This document shows, in pieces, positions 33,278 through 42,267 of a stretch of 64,000 nt of DNA. Each line of letters starts with the position of its first letter. Within the stretch, counting starts at the first letter, position 1. The DNA lies in assembly GCF_030813355.1 (NCBI RefSeq), contig NZ_JAUSUD010000008.1, forward strand, positions 1 through 64,000, given 5' to 3'. Source of the stretch: Metabacillus malikii. GTDB lineage: Bacteria; Bacillota; Bacilli; Bacillales; Bacillaceae. Below the pieces are notes generated by a model, which saw only the letters and a list, made by a program, of their open reading frames with translations, made no database searches and was not told the DNA's origin. Both the position numbers and the translations under genes were made by a program.

Positions 33278-35584
33278 TTATATTTTTATAAGACGTTCAA
33301 CAAGTTGTTCACTTAACGACATTTCAAACACTACTTCTCTTATATGAATTAGCCCCACTCTCATTACCCATTCAGCAACCGACTCTAAATAATTAGCTGT
33401 TTCTCGGTAATATTGAATAAAGCTGCAAATATACTGTTTAAGCTCTGTTGAGTCACTCGCAACAGCAAACAACTCTCCATAACTCGGCTGGTGTTTGGCA
33501 GTACCCCCTACATAAATCTCGTATTTGCCATAATCACCAATAACACAAACATCTCTTGTCTTTAATTCAATATCCTCATGTTTACAGGCAGACATGGCCA
33601 TAACGAGACGATGAGGTGTGAAGACATGTACCAATTCATTTTCAAGTTCAGATGCTAAGTTCCTGAGTATCTCACTATTACAAGCACACGTGCGTTCCTT
33701 GTAAAACGTATTAATAAATACAATTTTATGAAGATGTGACGGTCTTGGTCGTACTCTTAATTCTTTACATACGTTTTGCAACACATCTCTTCTAATCCCT
33801 AATAGTCGAAAGCTTTGTTCTGTTGTTATCCCTAACTCTCGGATACCATATTTATTCATCACATCAGTTATTCTCTTTAGATTAGTGGCGTTTGTTAGAC
33901 CCCCATGCAGTTGCAACACCATTGAATAGGTGCCATCTTCATGCAGTTGAGCATTATTAACATCCTTTAGAAACACTTCTTCATTTTTTGGGTAAATCAT
34001 TGCGAAGTAGTAGTTTAGAGCCCGCTTGCAACTAACACATCCATTTGGTGTTTTCCAATTTAGCTTTGTAAAAACCTCTTGGATATGCAAGATTTCGTCC
34101 TGTTGGATTTGATGAACAACTTCTTCTTCAGATAATGTTGTACATTCACATAATGTTTTTTTATGATATGTTTCAGTACACGCATCACTTTTGAGATACG
34201 CTAGCAGGTCGGTAACTGTTGCTAAGCAGCTGCCACAAGAACTAGATGCCTTAGTACATTGCTTCACTTGGTCAACTGTATTTAAATCATTTTTAAAAAC
34301 TGCCTCTACAATTGCTCCTTTTGTCACTGCGTTACAATTACAGATCAGTTCTGCATCATCCATTGACTGGAATAAAGCATCATCACGTCTACTACTATTT
34401 AATATAGTTTGAATATCATCCTCACTTACATGCCTCCTTTTTGACATGTAATCTAAAATCATCCGTCCTGATTTTGTATCTCCATATAATAACGCACCGA
34501 TAATCTTGTCATCATGGAAGATAATTTTCTTATATATGTTATCTAGTTGATTTTCTACAACAATCATTTTTGACTCAGGGGGCCCATGAACTTCTCCGGC
34601 AGAGAAGAGCTCAATCCCCGGAACCTTCAAGCCCGTTGATAACACTGATCCACGATAACCCTCGTTTGAAATGCCACATAAATAGTTTGCTAGAATCTTA
34701 CCTTGCTCATAAAGTGGTTTTACGAGCCCATAGACTACTCCTTCGTGTTCAACACACTCACCAACTCCATACACATTAGCAATGTTCGTTTCTAAGAAAT
34801 CATTCACGATAATCCCTCGGTTTGTTTTAATACCACTCTCAGTAGCTAATGCGATGTTTGGTTTAACACCTATAGCCATTACGACTAAATCCGCTTCTAC
34901 TTCTGTTCCATCAGTAAAAGTCAATCTTTCAACGCGGTTGTCTCCAACAATCTCTTTTGTCATTTTCCCCAATAGAAATTGGATACCTTGCTTCTCTAAC
35001 GTATGTTGAACTAGCTTAGAGACCGTCGAATCAAGCTGCCTTTGCATTAAGTGATCTGTATTGTGGACGACCTTGACGTTTAAACCTAAATTTATTAGCC
35101 CCTGCGCTGCCTCTAATCCTAATACACCACCACCAATGACGACTGCACGCCTATATTTTGTTGATGCTTCAATAATCTTATTGCAATCTTCAATTGTTCT
35201 AAAGACCGTAACACCCTCTTTACTAACACCGGGTATCGGCAAGATAAACGGTACCGACCCGGTTGCGATAATCAATTTGTCATAATAGAGCGTACGGTTT
35301 TGATTTGTTTTTACCTCTTTCGTATTTGTATCTATGTTCACAGCTGTCTCACCTAACAAAAGGCTAATTCCATTTTCTCTATACCACTCTCTTTGATTTA
35401 TCGTGATTTCATCGACCTGGGCTTTCCCTTGCAAAACAGAGGATAATAATATGCGGTTATAATTCGGGTGTATCTCACTTCCAATGATCGTTATCGTATA
35501 TAGATTAGGATTACGTTTTATAATCTCCTCAACTGTACGCACTCCTGCCATTCCATTGCCAATTACAACTAATCTCTGCCTCAT
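33278..35584 (-). CDS. nasB: assimilatory nitrate reductase electron-transfer subunit
   Basis: A 768-aa flavoprotein, close to B. subtilis NasB (771), passing electrons from NAD(P)H to NasC. FAD motif VVIGNGMAGVRTVEEI, NAD motif AVVIGGGVLGLEAAQG (~148), then two BFD-like [2Fe-2S] domains (CNCNAVTKGAI with CGSC, and CECTTLSEEEVV with CVSCKR). The C-terminal ~240 residues resemble the siroheme half of NasD, but the cluster ligands are lost: SACKHED stands where NasD has SACPRSC. ATG 35584 follows GGAGGGG. Divergent from nasA, with its own TnrA box. Confidence 0.92.
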   Translation of the reverse strand: MRQRLVVIGNGMAGVRTVEEIIKRNPNLYTITIIGSEIHPNYNRILLSSVLQGKAQVDEITINQREWYRENGISLLLGETAVNIDTNTKEVKTNQNRTLYYDKLIIATGSVPFILPIPGVSKEGVTVFRTIEDCNKIIEASTKYRRAVVIGGGVLGLEAAQGLINLGLNVKVVHNTDHLMQRQLDSTVSKLVQHTLEKQGIQFLLGKMTKEIVGDNRVERLTFTDGTEVEADLVVMAIGVKPNIALATESGIKTNRGIIVNDFLETNIANVYGVGECVEHEGVVYGLVKPLYEQGKILANYLCGISNEGYRGSVLSTGLKVPGIELFSAGEVHGPPESKMIVVENQLDNIYKKIIFHDDKIIGALLYGDTKSGRMILDYMSKRRHVSEDDIQTILNSSRRDDALFQSMDDAELICNCNAVTKGAIVEAVFKNDLNTVDQVKQCTKASSSCGSCLATVTDLLAYLKSDACTETYHKKTLCECTTLSEEEVVHQIQQDEILHIQEVFTKLNWKTPNGCVSCKRALNYYFAMIYPKNEEVFLKDVNNAQLHEDGTYSMVLQLHGGLTNATNLKRITDVMNKYGIRELGITTEQSFRLLGIRRDVLQNVCKELRVRPRPSHLHKIVFINTFYKERTCACNSEILRNLASELENELVHVFTPHRLVMAMSACKHEDIELKTRDVCVIGDYGKYEIYVGGTAKHQPSYGELFAVASDSTELKQYICSFIQYYRETANYLESVAEWVMRVGLIHIREVVFEMSLSEQLVERLIKI

Positions 35585-35628
35585 CTTACCCCTCCAAAGC
35601 TAAAGAGTATCTCATATTCATTAACTTC

Positions 35629-35634
35629 ATTATT
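35629..35634 (-). promoter_or_regulatory. -10 element of the nasB promoter
   Basis: AATAAT on the minus strand (one mismatch to TATAAT). It gives a start near 35622, exactly 50 bp from the centre of the TnrA box at 35664-35680. No consensus -35 is present. Confidence 0.5.
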
Positions 35635-35663
35635 TCATATCTTTATTGAATAGTAAGACTTCC

Positions 35664-35680
35664 TGTTACATTTTCTAACA
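35664..35680. promoter_or_regulatory. TnrA box of nasB
   Basis: TGTTACATTTTCTAACA matches TGTNA-N7-TNACA perfectly. It is nearer nasB than nasA and centred about 50 bp upstream of the inferred nasB start. Confidence 0.9.
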
Positions 35681-35747
35681 TGGAAGTTTTAAAAATTACG
35701 TCTAGGATACAAAAACAGCAAAATCTAATGAACTCCTTTATTTTTAA

Positions 35748-35764
35748 TGTTACATTTCCTAACA
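35748..35764. promoter_or_regulatory. TnrA box of nasA
   Basis: TGTTACATTTCCTAACA matches TGTNA-N7-TNACA perfectly, centred 50 bp upstream of the start predicted from the TATAAT at 35794-35799. It is the second box in the nasB-nasA divergent region, 84 bp from the first. Confidence 0.9.
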
Positions 35765-35793
35765 AGTTGCTTTTCTATAAAAATTGCAAATTT

Positions 35794-35799
35794 TATAAT
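35794..35799 (+). promoter_or_regulatory. -10 element of the nasA promoter
   Basis: Consensus TATAAT. The -35 position (35771-35776, TTTTCT) is poor, as expected for TnrA-dependent activation. Predicted start near 35806. Confidence 0.7.
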
Positions 35800-35858
35800 A
35801 GCGGTATGTTATCTAAATCGCCTATAAAAACCAATCGATTTATTAAGAGGAGTTGTAC

Positions 35859-37067
35859 ATGATGAAACTTTCAGATTTAAAAACAAGCGGTCACCCAAAA
35901 ACGTTATTTTCAGCATTTCTCTATTTTGATGTCAGCTTTATGATTTGGGTCATTTTAGGAGCACTAGGTGTTTTCATCACAGAGGAATTTGGATTATCAC
36001 CTTCGCAGAAAGGATTAATCGTTGCAATACCAATTCTTGCCGGGTCCTTTTTTAGAATTATTCTAGGAATCTTAACTGATAGAATCGGTCCAAAGAAAAC
36101 AGCAATCATTGGGATGAGCATTACGACGATTCCGTTATTATGGGGATTATTAGCTGGTAATACATTACCTGAGCTTTACCTAATTGGTATTTTGCTAGGT
36201 GTTGCAGGGGCAAGTTTTGCAGTAGCCCTACCGATGGCAAGCAGATGGTATCCACCAAACTTACAAGGGCTAGCGATGGGCATAGCAGGGGCAGGTAATA
36301 GCGGGACGTTATTAGCAACACTATTTGGTCCTCGGTTAGCAGAACAATTCGGCTGGCATTTAACAATGGGCTTTGCAGCCATTCCTTTAATTATTACATT
36401 TTTTCTTTTTATTTTCTTAGCAAAGGATGCACCGACACAACCCGCACCACAACCGTTAGTCAATTATTTTAAGGTTTTTGCTTATCGGGATACATGGTAT
36501 TTTTGTTTACTATATAGTGTGACATTTGGCGGATTCGTCGGTTTATCGAGCTTCCTTAGCATGTTCTTCGTCGACCAATACCAGCTATCGAGTGTCCGCG
36601 CTGGAGATTTTGTGACAATCTGTGTGTTTGCAGGCAGTTTCTTCAGACCAGTGGGCGGTTATATTGCTGACCGAGTTGGAGGAGTAAAGGTGTTGTCATT
36701 TTTATTTATCGGAGTGGCAGCATGCATGCTCGGCGTTAGTCAGCTACCACCATTACTTGCAATAACTGTTTTATTATTTGCCGGAATGATGTGTCTCGGT
36801 ATGGGTAACGGAGCTGTATTCCAATTAGTCCCACAACGTTTCCAAAAGGAAATTGGCATGATAACAGGTATTGTTGGTGCTGCAGGAGGAATTGGCGGAT
36901 TCTTTCTACCTAACATTCTAGGAACTTTAAAGGAAGTGACAGGTTCATATGCATCAGGCTTTATCACTTTCTCTATAATCGCAGGATTAGCAATGGTCGT
37001 CCTACTAATTGCAAACTTCTCATGGAAAAAGTCTTGGAATGTAAAAGGTGACACCGTAAAAATTTGA
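35859..37067 (+). CDS. nasA: nitrate/nitrite transporter, MFS (NNP family)
   Basis: A 402-aa permease with 12 predicted helices. The nitrate/nitrite porter features are present: [12 protein letters not shown] in helix 1, the RIGPKK cytoplasmic loop, AGAGNSGTL in the helix-5 signature region, and a second glycine-rich signature [12 protein letters not shown]. It imports nitrate for NasB/NasC. ATG 35859 is six bases behind AAGAGGAG; the next ATG (35862) is equally plausible and would give 401 aa, the B. subtilis length. Divergent from nasB with shared TnrA control. Followed by a REP-like hairpin that may end transcription. Confidence 0.94.
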   Translation: MMKLSDLKTSGHPKTLFSAFLYFDVSFMIWVILGALGVFITEEFGLSPSQKGLIVAIPILAGSFFRIILGILTDRIGPKKTAIIGMSITTIPLLWGLLAGNTLPELYLIGILLGVAGASFAVALPMASRWYPPNLQGLAMGIAGAGNSGTLLATLFGPRLAEQFGWHLTMGFAAIPLIITFFLFIFLAKDAPTQPAPQPLVNYFKVFAYRDTWYFCLLYSVTFGGFVGLSSFLSMFFVDQYQLSSVRAGDFVTICVFAGSFFRPVGGYIADRVGGVKVLSFLFIGVAACMLGVSQLPPLLAITVLLFAGMMCLGMGNGAVFQLVPQRFQKEIGMITGIVGAAGGIGGFFLPNILGTLKEVTGSYASGFITFSIIAGLAMVVLLIANFSWKKSWNVKGDTVKI

Positions 37068-37084
37068 AGCAGGGGTGTAGCAGG

Positions 37085-37132
37085 GGGACGGTTCTCCTGC
37101 TTCCTTTTATTAGGAAGCAGAGGAACCGTCCC
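37085..37132. repeat. REP-like hairpin, GGGACGGTTC type
   Basis: A 20-base left arm (37085-37104) starting GGGACGGTTC and ending CTGCTTCC pairs with the right arm (37113-37132) starting GGAAGCAG and ending GAACCGTCCC, with two mismatches and an eight-base loop. It begins 17 bp after the nasA stop. Its right arm is shared with the degenerate element at 374-417. Confidence 0.85.
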
Positions 37133-37247
37133 TTTGCTTCCTTTACAACTTAGAATCCCCTATTAAAAAGGCACACATAAATCTCCTCCTATGCCAATTT
37201 AAGTAAAACCCCTTTACAAACTCTACAAATTTGTTATCCTTATATAG

Positions 37248-37259
37248 TTACCTAGGTAA
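37248..37259. promoter_or_regulatory. MarR-type operator
   Basis: TTACCTAGGTAA is a perfect 12-bp palindrome 19 bp upstream of the marR-like start, a sequence type commonly bound by MarR-family repressors. It probably mediates autorepression of the regulator-efflux operon. Confidence 0.7.
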
Positions 37260-37278
37260 ATAATTGAGGTGATTAAAT

Positions 37279-37707
37279 ATGGTCAATACAAATAAGCTAT
37301 TCCACCTTCTATATCAAAAGACACGCTTAATGACAAAGGAACTCAATGAATTTTTGCAGCCATTTGGGTTGTATAGTTCACAGTGGGCGATCCTCTCCTG
37401 TTTGAAAAACAATGGACCGATGATACAGAGTGAAATATGGCGACAACTTGTCGTTGAGGCCCCTACAGTAACTCGAACAATTATGAAGCTTGAGGCGAGT
37501 GGATGGGTAGAACGTTCACAAGGAATTGATAAACGCGAGCGGGTCGTTTCACTTACAGCAATGGCCATTAATCAACTACCGATTGTTGAAAAAGAGGTCG
37601 AACGATTTGAGGCAAAAATGATCGAGCAATTTAATCAGGAAGAATTAGATTCTTTTTATTCCTTTATTACGAAAATAGGATTAAGTACAACTGAGAGGAA
37701 GGGATAA
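37279..37707 (+). CDS. MarR-family transcriptional regulator
   Basis: A 142-aa winged-helix regulator. The MarR core runs from SQWAILSCLKNNGPM through IWRQLVVEAPTVTRTIMKLEASGWVER (recognition helix and start of the wing) to IDKRERVVSLTA (wing). ATG 37279 follows GAGGTG. It overlies a palindromic operator and is six bases upstream of an MFS exporter, so it most likely represses that pair and responds to the exporter substrate. B. subtilis ywoH-ywoG is a comparable MarR/MFS pair. Confidence 0.9.
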   Translation: MVNTNKLFHLLYQKTRLMTKELNEFLQPFGLYSSQWAILSCLKNNGPMIQSEIWRQLVVEAPTVTRTIMKLEASGWVERSQGIDKRERVVSLTAMAINQLPIVEKEVERFEAKMIEQFNQEELDSFYSFITKIGLSTTERKG

Positions 37708-37713
37708 TCTTAT

Positions 37714-38910
37714 ATGGAAAAGGCAAAAAAACAGCCAATTTGGACGAAGAACTTTATTAGTATATTTTTAAGTAACTTTTTTATCTTTTTAGCCTTTTAC
37801 GGCTTACTTACATCATTGCCGATATATGTAGTTGATGAGTTGCATCGTTCAAAGGTAGATGCAGGACTCATCGTTACCATTTTCTTATTATCGGCTATTA
37901 TAATTAGACCCTTTTCCGGTAAACTGCTCGATGATTATGGAAAAAAAATGATGTTGATGATAAGTCTAGTGTTTTTTACTATTTGTTCATTCCTATACTT
38001 ATGGGTCGATCAGTACGGATTATTACTAGCATTACGGTTTTTCCAAGGGATTTGGTTTAGCATTGCAACGACAGCTACTGGTGCAATTGCAGCTGACCTT
38101 GTACCACATAATCGTCGCGGAGAGGGATTAGGGTATTTCGTTATGTCTACAAACTTAGCCGTTGTTTTTGGTCCGCTAGTTTCAATTTCATTAATACAAG
38201 TGACATCATTTTATACGTTATTTCTTATAATCGCGTTATTAATCACGGTTGGTCTACTATTTACAGCAACAAGTAAAATTAGTGAAAACCGCACAAATGA
38301 GAAAAGCAAGAAGCAACTACAGCTGTCAGATTTAATTGATAAAAAGGCATTACCTGTTGCTTTTATCGGTAGTTTAGTTGCCTTCGCTTACTCAAGTGTT
38401 TTATCGTTTATATCGATTTATGCTAAGGAATTAGAGTTACTAGATGCGGCCAGCTTTTTCTTTGTCGTTTTTGCTGTTGTAATGCTTATTGCAAGGCCAT
38501 TTAGTGGTCGTCTCTTTGACACAAAAGGACCGCATATTGTCATGTATCCAGCCTTAATCTTATTCCTTATTGGATTATTACTATTAAGCGTTGCAAATAC
38601 AACTTTTTCATTATTATTATCGGGTGCATTTATTGGTTTAGGTTATGGAACTGTTGTCCCATCACTACAAACACTTGCCATTCAGTCTACGGATCGCAAT
38701 CGTAGTGGCCATGCGACAGCCACCTTTTTCACTCTATTCGATACCGGGATTGCAGTTGGCTCTTACATTTTAGGGCTTATTGCGACTGAGTTAGGCTACG
38801 GTTCACTATATTTCTTTACGGCATTGTTTATGGTAATTATTATTGTTATGTATAAACTTGTCTTACATGCAAAAAAAGAATCTCATTCTGAAGTAAAGCA
38901 GCTAAATTAA
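37714..38910 (+). CDS. MFS efflux transporter, YwoG-like
   Basis: A 398-aa transporter with 12 predicted membrane helices. Motif A-like sequence RPFSGKLLDDYGKKMM follows helix 2 and a second copy RPFSGRLFDTKGP lies in the second half. RFFQGIWFSIATTATGAIAADL contains the helix-4/5 region typical of drug exporters. Substrate unknown. Co-transcribed with the MarR gene six bases upstream. The C-terminus is hydrophilic and short. A shared terminator separates it from the convergent aldo-keto reductase. Confidence 0.88.
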   Translation: MEKAKKQPIWTKNFISIFLSNFFIFLAFYGLLTSLPIYVVDELHRSKVDAGLIVTIFLLSAIIIRPFSGKLLDDYGKKMMLMISLVFFTICSFLYLWVDQYGLLLALRFFQGIWFSIATTATGAIAADLVPHNRRGEGLGYFVMSTNLAVVFGPLVSISLIQVTSFYTLFLIIALLITVGLLFTATSKISENRTNEKSKKQLQLSDLIDKKALPVAFIGSLVAFAYSSVLSFISIYAKELELLDAASFFFVVFAVVMLIARPFSGRLFDTKGPHIVMYPALILFLIGLLLLSVANTTFSLLLSGAFIGLGYGTVVPSLQTLAIQSTDRNRSGHATATFFTLFDTGIAVGSYILGLIATELGYGSLYFFTALFMVIIIVMYKLVLHAKKESHSEVKQLN

Positions 38911-38974
38911 TAGCTAAATAAGGTCATTAATTAATCCGTGGGGAATTAGCCCCCCTTAATAAAAGAAGTCGAAA

Positions 38975-39007
38975 AAAGCAGGGCCCCAAATTGGGTAACC
39001 CTGCTTT
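38975..39007. terminator. bidirectional terminator
   Basis: AAAGCAGGG pairs with CCCTGCTTT. On the minus strand six T follow the stem, 20 bp past the aldo-keto reductase stop; it can also serve the convergent MFS gene. Confidence 0.85.
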
Positions 39008-39027
39008 AGTTATTATTTGCTTACCAA

Positions 39028-40011
39028 TTAATAAGCTCCTCGTATATTCGGATGGATTTCTTGTTGATAAAATTCTTTAAGTCTTTCTAACTCACTTTGG
39101 CTAAAAGGTTGAACTTCTGTTGCTTGTAAATTATCTTCGACCTGTTTAACTGTTTTAAAGCCTGGAATAACTGTCGTAATTTCTTCATGGTCTAATATCC
39201 AACGAAGTGCTGCTCTCGTCATATTTCCTCTACCTTCTGCAATCCACTTTAGTTGTTCACTTAATTGAACACCTTTAGAGAATTCTACTCCAGCAAACGT
39301 TTCCCCAACATTGAAATGTTCTCCATCTTTATTAAAGTGACGGTGATCATCTGATTCAAATGTCGCCTGTTGTGTAAATTTACCTGTTAAAAGTCCACTT
39401 GCTAACGGAACACGTGCTAATAGACCAACACCTTTTTCCTTTGCTTGAGGAAGTAGTTCAGCAACAGCCTTTTGTCTAAAAATATTAAATATAACTTGAA
39501 GTGCACTTACATTAGGTTGTTCAATGCAAAACAGTCCTTCTTCAACCGTTTCAACACTTACACCGTAGTATCTGATTTTTCCTTGTTGCTGTAACTTATC
39601 TAACACTTCAAATACTTGTCCATTCTTTAAAATCTCCATAGGCGGACAATGAATTTGATATAAGTCAATCGCTTCTCTATTTAAGCGCTTTAAACTAGCT
39701 TCACAATAAGCAGTTACAGCTTCTTGTGAATAAGTTTCCGGGTTATAAATATCTCCAGCACGGCAAAACTTTGTCGCGATATGGATTTTATCTTCTTTAC
39801 CCTTCGTTGCCTTCGCAAGCAATTCCTCGCTATGACCATCACCGTAAACATCGGCTGTATCAAAGAAATTTACCCCTTCATCCATCGCTTTCTCTAAACC
39901 TCTTAAAGCCTCTTGGTCATCTGACTTCCCCCAAGATCCACCTATTGCCCAAGTTCCAAAACTAAGCTCACTTATCTTTAAATCTGTATTACCAAGCTGA
40001 CGATATTTCAT
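39028..40011 (-). CDS. aldo-keto reductase
   Basis: A 327-aa NAD(P)H-dependent AKR barrel. The catalytic tetrad is visible: Asp in FDTADVYG, Tyr in the same segment, Lys in IATKF and His in YQIHCPP. SFGTWAIGGSWG is the N-terminal hairpin, and the cofactor-binding C-terminal loop is in TTVIPGFKTVKQVEDN. It resembles the YhdN/IolS subgroup of Bacillus. Substrate unknown. A single gene with its own terminator at 38975-39007. Confidence 0.92.
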   Translation of the reverse strand: MKYRQLGNTDLKISELSFGTWAIGGSWGKSDDQEALRGLEKAMDEGVNFFDTADVYGDGHSEELLAKATKGKEDKIHIATKFCRAGDIYNPETYSQEAVTAYCEASLKRLNREAIDLYQIHCPPMEILKNGQVFEVLDKLQQQGKIRYYGVSVETVEEGLFCIEQPNVSALQVIFNIFRQKAVAELLPQAKEKGVGLLARVPLASGLLTGKFTQQATFESDDHRHFNKDGEHFNVGETFAGVEFSKGVQLSEQLKWIAEGRGNMTRAALRWILDHEEITTVIPGFKTVKQVEDNLQATEVQPFSQSELERLKEFYQQEIHPNIRGAY

Positions 40012-40319
40012 TTATTTCACCATCCTGATCGTTTTTATACAATTTTAGATATGTACTAGTTTAGTATAGTAAATATAAAGCGTTATCAAAAGTAATTCGA
40101 CTTACACATTTTATATGTTAGGGTGTCTTATCCTTAATACCTTAAGAAAATTTGAACATTCATATCTAAATAGTGAAGACCCTATCAACATGTATTACTC
40201 TTTTCATAGCATAGAGAAAAAACACAGGGTCAGACCCCTCAGTACTCAATTACAAGAAATAGACTGCCTTCTTATATTGGTACTTGAATGAGAGGTCATC
40301 GCCTTAAAGAGTCAATTTA
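40012..40319. other. 308-bp gap with one short palindrome
   Basis: No gene seen. AGGGTCAGACCCCT at 40226-40239 is a short palindrome in the style of the GGGGACTGTCCCC elements but with a different core. The promoter of the aldo-keto reductase should lie near 40040-40090 (minus strand). The rest is A/T-rich unique sequence. Confidence 0.5.
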
Positions 40320-41168
40320 TTATTGATTTGATACAACACTTATACCACCTATATCTGTTTTCGCCCTAATTATCGGTCCTTCATTTCCTATTTTTGTAAT
40401 AATGCTTTTCGAAGTACTATTTTGGTAGCCATCAAACCCAGAAACAGTAACATCTCCTATCTCACTTGAAAGGTCAAATGCTAGATTTTCCGTATCATTC
40501 TCGATTGTCACTTCAATCTCACCAACATCTGATTTTAAATCGATATCCTCTGTTAATTCAATAATATTAATGTCAATTCCACCTGTATCTGATTGGGCTT
40601 TTATCTTTCCATTCATTTTCTCAAGTTTGATGTTCCCAACATCTGACTTATAAAGGCCATTTCCATTATATTTACTTACAAAAATCTCACCGACATTATT
40701 TTCAGCCTTCATCTGTTTAGGATCAATATCTTCAATCGTGATTTCACCAACGTCCACATTGACTGTTAATTTTTCAAGAACCTTTTTAGGTATAGCAATG
40801 TCTAGTATTCTCTCACTATTTAAATCGCTAGTAATGAACGGTATTTGTGTGAAGAACTTATTGTTTTGCTTTACTTTCACCTCGAGTTTAGTCTCATCCT
40901 GATTAACTAAGAAATCAATTTGCTTCTTTACTCTATCTATAGCATGACCATGAAAATGTACTTCTATATTGTCACTTTTACTCTCCGTAATGTGAACTTC
41001 CCCAACATCGACATTAATATCCATCTCTTTAATTTGTTCCGAGTTAACCGTTTTACGTTCATCTATATTTTCATTTTCCCCTTTTGAAAATACATTTCCC
41101 CCAAAAGCAAACATCCCGATTGTCCCAATTATAATTGCCAATACAGCACCTATCGCAACTTTCTTCAA
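40320..41168 (-). CDS. DUF4097 adhesin-like/beta-solenoid membrane-anchored protein
   Basis: A 282-aa protein with one N-terminal transmembrane helix (residues ~5-25) and an extracytoplasmic repetitive beta domain. DVGE(V/I) recurs at least five times (INVDVGEVHI, NVDVGEITI, NNVGEIFV, SDVGEIEV, SEIGDVTV), as expected of a DUF4097 beta-helix. LiaG of B. subtilis belongs to this family, but here the gene is in a PadR cassette and not in the lia operon. It overlaps the DUF1700 gene by four bases. Function unknown; cell-envelope role inferred. Confidence 0.85.
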   Translation of the reverse strand: MKKVAIGAVLAIIIGTIGMFAFGGNVFSKGENENIDERKTVNSEQIKEMDINVDVGEVHITESKSDNIEVHFHGHAIDRVKKQIDFLVNQDETKLEVKVKQNNKFFTQIPFITSDLNSERILDIAIPKKVLEKLTVNVDVGEITIEDIDPKQMKAENNVGEIFVSKYNGNGLYKSDVGNIKLEKMNGKIKAQSDTGGIDINIIELTEDIDLKSDVGEIEVTIENDTENLAFDLSSEIGDVTVSGFDGYQNSTSKSIITKIGNEGPIIRAKTDIGGISVVSNQ

Positions 41169-41722
41169 CGTTGTACTCCCCCTTTAATTACTTTCACGTT
41201 AAATTTCACGTACCGGATAATGACTTTATATAAAAACTTTCCTACATAAATAGTTGCGATACTTAATAATAGGCCAATCCCACATAATGTAATACTCATA
41301 AATAACTCTAGTACGAAATCACTTGTAGTTCCGAAAATAAACCCAACTATAAGCAAGAGTGGTGAGATTGTGAATGCAACTGCTATTAAACCTAAACTTA
41401 CATATAGTCCTATTATTAATACAACGGGTGCTAGTAAGACGATTATATTAAAAAAGCTTAAGCTAATCGTTGCAAAGATTGCACGTGTAATACTAGCAAC
41501 AGACTGGTCTGTTTCCGCTTGTGCTACCATAAAATCAGCTAATAGTTCCTTAGCAATCACTTTTGGATGTCCTAAAGATTTTGAAATCTCTTCTTCAGTC
41601 TTCCCATTTTCAAGACCTACTTGAAAGTGCTCTTCAAAATCAGTTAATACTTCTTGACGATCCTCATTTGGCATCTTCTTCAATTGATTTGATAATTCTT
41701 TTAGAAAACGCTCTTTATTCAT
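41165..41722 (-). CDS. DUF1700/HAAS-domain membrane protein
   Basis: A 185-aa protein. The N-terminal ~60 residues (MNKERFLKELSNQLKKMP, FEEHFQVGLENGKTEEEI, SLGHPKVIAKELL) are the HAAS helical domain typical of proteins encoded beside PadR regulators. Residues ~75-175 hold about four membrane helices. ATG 41722 overlaps the padR stop by eight bases, so translation is coupled; the longer frame from 41743 has no ribosome site. Forms a three-gene operon padR-DUF1700-DUF4097. Confidence 0.85.
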   Translation of the reverse strand: MNKERFLKELSNQLKKMPNEDRQEVLTDFEEHFQVGLENGKTEEEISKSLGHPKVIAKELLADFMVAQAETDQSVASITRAIFATISLSFFNIIVLLAPVVLIIGLYVSLGLIAVAFTISPLLLIVGFIFGTTSDFVLELFMSITLCGIGLLLSIATIYVGKFLYKVIIRYVKFNVKVIKGGVQR

Positions 41723-42041
41723 CGTCCTGTAACCCCTCTCCAATTAATTCGTCTACGTTCGCCTTAAATTCCCGCCATTCTTTCACTAAGCTATCCATAT
41801 ACTCTCTTCCCTTATCTGTAAGCGTATAATACTTACGGGATGGCCCTTCATTTGATTCCACTAAATATGTTGTAAAATAATCTTCCTTTGTTAGCCTTCT
41901 TAGTAACGGGTATAACGTCCCTTCTGCGACATCAATCTGCTTTGATATATTTTGAGCTAATTCATAACCATATTGGTCCTTTTTTGATATTAGTACTAAT
42001 ACGCAAAGCTCAAGCACCCCTTTTTTAAATTGGACATTCAC
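41715..42041 (-). CDS. PadR-family transcriptional regulator
   Basis: A 108-aa PadR winged-helix protein. The conserved opening FKKGVLELCVLVLISKKDQYGYELAQ and the wing EGTLYPLLRRLTKEDYF are present, then a short dimerisation helix. I choose GTG 42041, nine bases after AGGAG, giving the typical MNVQFKKG start; the ATG at 42050 directly abuts the ribosome site. It leads the DUF1700-DUF4097 operon and probably autoregulates it, perhaps in response to envelope-active compounds, as such cassettes often do. Confidence 0.92.
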   Translation of the reverse strand: MNVQFKKGVLELCVLVLISKKDQYGYELAQNISKQIDVAEGTLYPLLRRLTKEDYFTTYLVESNEGPSRKYYTLTDKGREYMDSLVKEWREFKANVDELIGEGLQDDE

Positions 42042-42192
42042 TTCGGTCATCTCCTATTGTACGTTATTCACTACTGTGTATTATCTACTAGTAGACCAAA
42101 AAAATCTTTTTCCACCTATAACCAGATTGTAGCACAAACTATTGAACATTACAAGGTACTGAATATTATTTTTTTTGAAAGCAAGTAAAAAC

Positions 42193-42245
42193 ACTCCAAA
42201 CACCTAGAATAGTAGAAATGATTACATTCTATCCGTGTTTGGAGT
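42193..42245 (-). terminator. terminator of the HemD-like gene
   Basis: ACTCCAAACAC and GTGTTTGGAGT form an 11-bp outer stem, with an inner TAGAAT/ATTCTA pairing. On the minus strand GTTTTTAC follows. It lies 22 bp past the stop at 42268. Confidence 0.8.
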
Positions 42246-42267
42246 TAATTGGACACTAAAGGTTTAT

